From Corella eumyota (lineage: Eukaryota; Chordata; Ascidiacea; Phlebobranchia; Corellidae): 64,000 bases of DNA. Shown piece after piece: positions 62,425 through 64,000 of the stretch. How positions within the stretch are numbered: position 1 is the first letter of the stretch; every line of letters begins with the position of its first letter. A program made the position numbers and the translations under genes. The notes below the pieces were generated by a model. The model had not been told where the DNA came from. It searched no databases and saw only the letters and a list, made by a program, of their open reading frames with translations. The DNA is taken from NCBI GenBank assembly GCA_963082875.1, contig OY720097.1, positions 14,578,501-14,642,500 of the forward strand. Reading direction: 5' to 3'.

Positions 62425-63781
62425 TTAACATGAACCAATGTAAGAGGGTATATAATGAGAAGAAAAGTTCGAGAAAGGTTGTTGTGTTTGGAAATATGAT
62501 TGTTGTGAATCATTTAAAACTAAATGGTTAATTTCATTGTGGGTTTGCTGGTTGGTCAGAGCAGATTGTTGGCAATGCAAAAAATGGCTATTTTCCAAAG
62601 CTTTTGTATTAAAAACATTTTTATTGATTGGTAAAGGGGTTGGCAATTGTGATGCATGGATAGGTGATAACGTAGGAAGGTTGGGCGAAAATGAAGGAAT
62701 TGCAGTTTCTTCTTGTCTTAACATTACTTCCGGGGAAGATTCAGGGTGACTTTCAGGAGAACTACACAAGGTTGGAGGTGATGGAGTGGATGATATTTGT
62801 ATCCCCATAACGTCACCGTTAGATTCGTGCATTTTGATGTGCTTACGTAATGAGCTTGGATGAGTGTAACTTCTGTCGCAACCTTCATACTAAAATAAAT
62901 AAAAATGATTATTTATAATTTATTTCTAGAAAGTAATGAGAATTTGAATTTGCAACAATAGAATTTTAGGAAATTATTAAGATAATGTTAAATATTATAA
63001 TTACCTTGCAAGCGTAAAGTCTTTCAGTATTGTGCATGTAGCTGTGCTTTTTTCGATCTGAACTATTTGCAAATCTTCGTTCACAACCAAGGAATTTACA
63101 AGGAAACGGTTTTTCTCCTGAAAAGAAAAATTACAATTATTTTTAAATTGAATTCGCAAATGGACAATCAAGCAGAGAAAGAAATTAACAGTATATTGTT
63201 GTTAAACTAGATTTACCTGTATGAGTTCTTTTGTGAATTTTGAGATTCTCACTTCTTCCAAAACTTTTTCTGCATTCAAGAAAGTTGCAAACAAATGGCT
63301 TCTCTCCAGTATGAACCCTAATGTGATTGACTAATTTGTATTTTGCTTTAAACGTGCTTTGCGTTCGAACACAACCTTTCCAATAACAAGTATGGTCGAC
63401 TTGATCAAGTCCCCCGACGTGGTCTTGGGTCACGTGGTTTACCAATTCATGCATGTCGTAGAATACAAGGTTACAAATATTGTTTTCTTGAGGATTTTTC
63501 CATTTACAAGTTACTGGACTTTGAAGCGGTGAACTTTGAAAAGTTTGGGAACTTGGTGGTTCATAATATCCTTGAGACAAATGATGATGAGATGACGTCA
63601 TCGGAGTTGGTATATGATGAGGAAAATGTGGAACTCCATATCCCGTATAGTAAGTTGAAGATTGGAGATTTTGTGGAACATACGTTTGATGGTGAGCAGA
63701 CAAAAATGACGCATGCGCAGTTAAACTAGCGGCTGGATCATAAGCTGCATATGGTCGATCGGTGATGACTGAGGAATGCAT
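62425..63781 (-). CDS. Zic-r.b: Zic-related zinc-finger transcription factor (ZicL / Zic-r.b), copy 2
   Basis: Tandem paralogue of the copy at 58499, in the same orientation and with the same three-exon structure: 63217-63781, 63005-63117, 62425-62889; 380 residues. The N-terminus and the five C2H2 fingers are nearly identical to copy 1. Small changes occur in finger 3 ([20 protein letters not shown]) that keep the Cys and His ligands. The C-terminal ~120 residues are strongly diverged, ending [13 protein letters not shown] rather than VPNRHVFI. The upstream leader ATG seen in copy 1 is not in frame here, supporting the MHSS start. The gene looks intact. Its promoter continues past the right edge. 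Confidence 0.93.
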
Positions 63782-64000
63782 TTTAATATAACTTTGATTA
63801 TTCTTTAATGAAACTTTTTGCAATGATGATAGAAGCAACTGATGACTTCATGCCGAGAGTTCAGGACTATTTGTAGCTATCTCCAACTTGGGTTATTTTT
63901 TCTTAAACAATGCTTAATTACCGTCATTATCTCTCCTTGTTTGACTTCCGATCGCCCGTCGCGTTCCCATGCATTCACGCATTTCCATCTCGCTTACCGT
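63782..64000 (-). promoter_or_regulatory. Zic-r.b copy 2 leader and promoter (cut by window end)
   Basis: Nearly identical to 59842-60060 upstream of copy 1. The duplication unit therefore includes the promoter, and the block runs beyond position 64000. Confidence 0.7.

Overview
The window is animal nuclear DNA, AT-rich, with compact many-exon genes separated by short intergenic gaps. The gene set points to an ascidian tunicate of the Ciona type. It has two adjacent copies of the tunicate-specific Zic-related gene (ZicL / Zic-r.b), which is tandemly multiplied in Ciona. It also has a single CDK4/6 gene, a chordate-style troponin C, MTTP, PHB2, KMT5A and PXYLP1. I assembled exons by hand from splice signals and reading phase. 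Where a total CDS length is given, all phases close.

Layout, left to right. (1) 1-3926, minus: a receptor tyrosine kinase with EGF-like and fibronectin-III-like ectodomain exons; the kinase domain runs off the left edge. (2) 6100-9385, minus: a von Willebrand A domain protein. (3) 10147-13341, plus: PXYLP1, a type II membrane histidine phosphatase; its introns hold a 5'-truncated retroelement tail and a tRNA-derived SINE. (4) 14283-15727, plus: KMT5A histone H4K20 methyltransferase. (5) 16837-21616, plus: SNX29 (RUN + coiled coil + PX). (6) 22226-22603, minus: TXNDC17. (7) 23621-24727, plus: a phosphagen-kinase homologue that has lost its catalytic residues. (8) 26011-31778, plus: MTTP, with HNF4/HNF1-like sites upstream. 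(9) 33607-37868, plus: CDK4/6 with a long Ser/Thr-rich tail and two GC-AG introns. (10) 39263-40468: a Ty3/gypsy-type LTR fossil, followed by a LINE-like 3' tail at about 40556-41158. (11) 41570-44481, plus: PHB2, with one AT-AC (U12-type) intron and two related box C/D-type RNAs in neighbouring introns. (12) 45114-46099, plus: troponin C. (13) 46375-49888, minus: a 936-residue disordered protein with repeated R-P-K-[ST]-A motifs, possibly ciliary or microtubule-linked, with a small two-exon gene head-to-head at 50019-50307. (14) 52678-57959, plus: a secreted 1076-residue coiled-coil protein. (15) 58499-63781, minus: two Zic-r.b copies, with an inverted remnant of a third copy's promoter between them.

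The most notable find is the pair of RNAs in PHB2 introns 3 and 4. Both have a perfect terminal stem, an ATGATGA C box and a CTGA D box. Both place a guide upstream of the D box so that the nucleotide to be methylated is C45 of U5 snRNA. Both lie about 70-80 nt upstream of the 3' splice site. This fits the composite Cajal-body RNAs (U85/U89 class); as I recall, human PHB2 hosts SCARNA12 (U89). The same gene also needs the minor spliceosome for intron 7. No operon can be read with confidence. Several genes (SNX29, CDK4/6) have a 3' splice site just upstream of the ATG, as expected for a 5'UTR intron or for tunicate spliced-leader trans-splicing.
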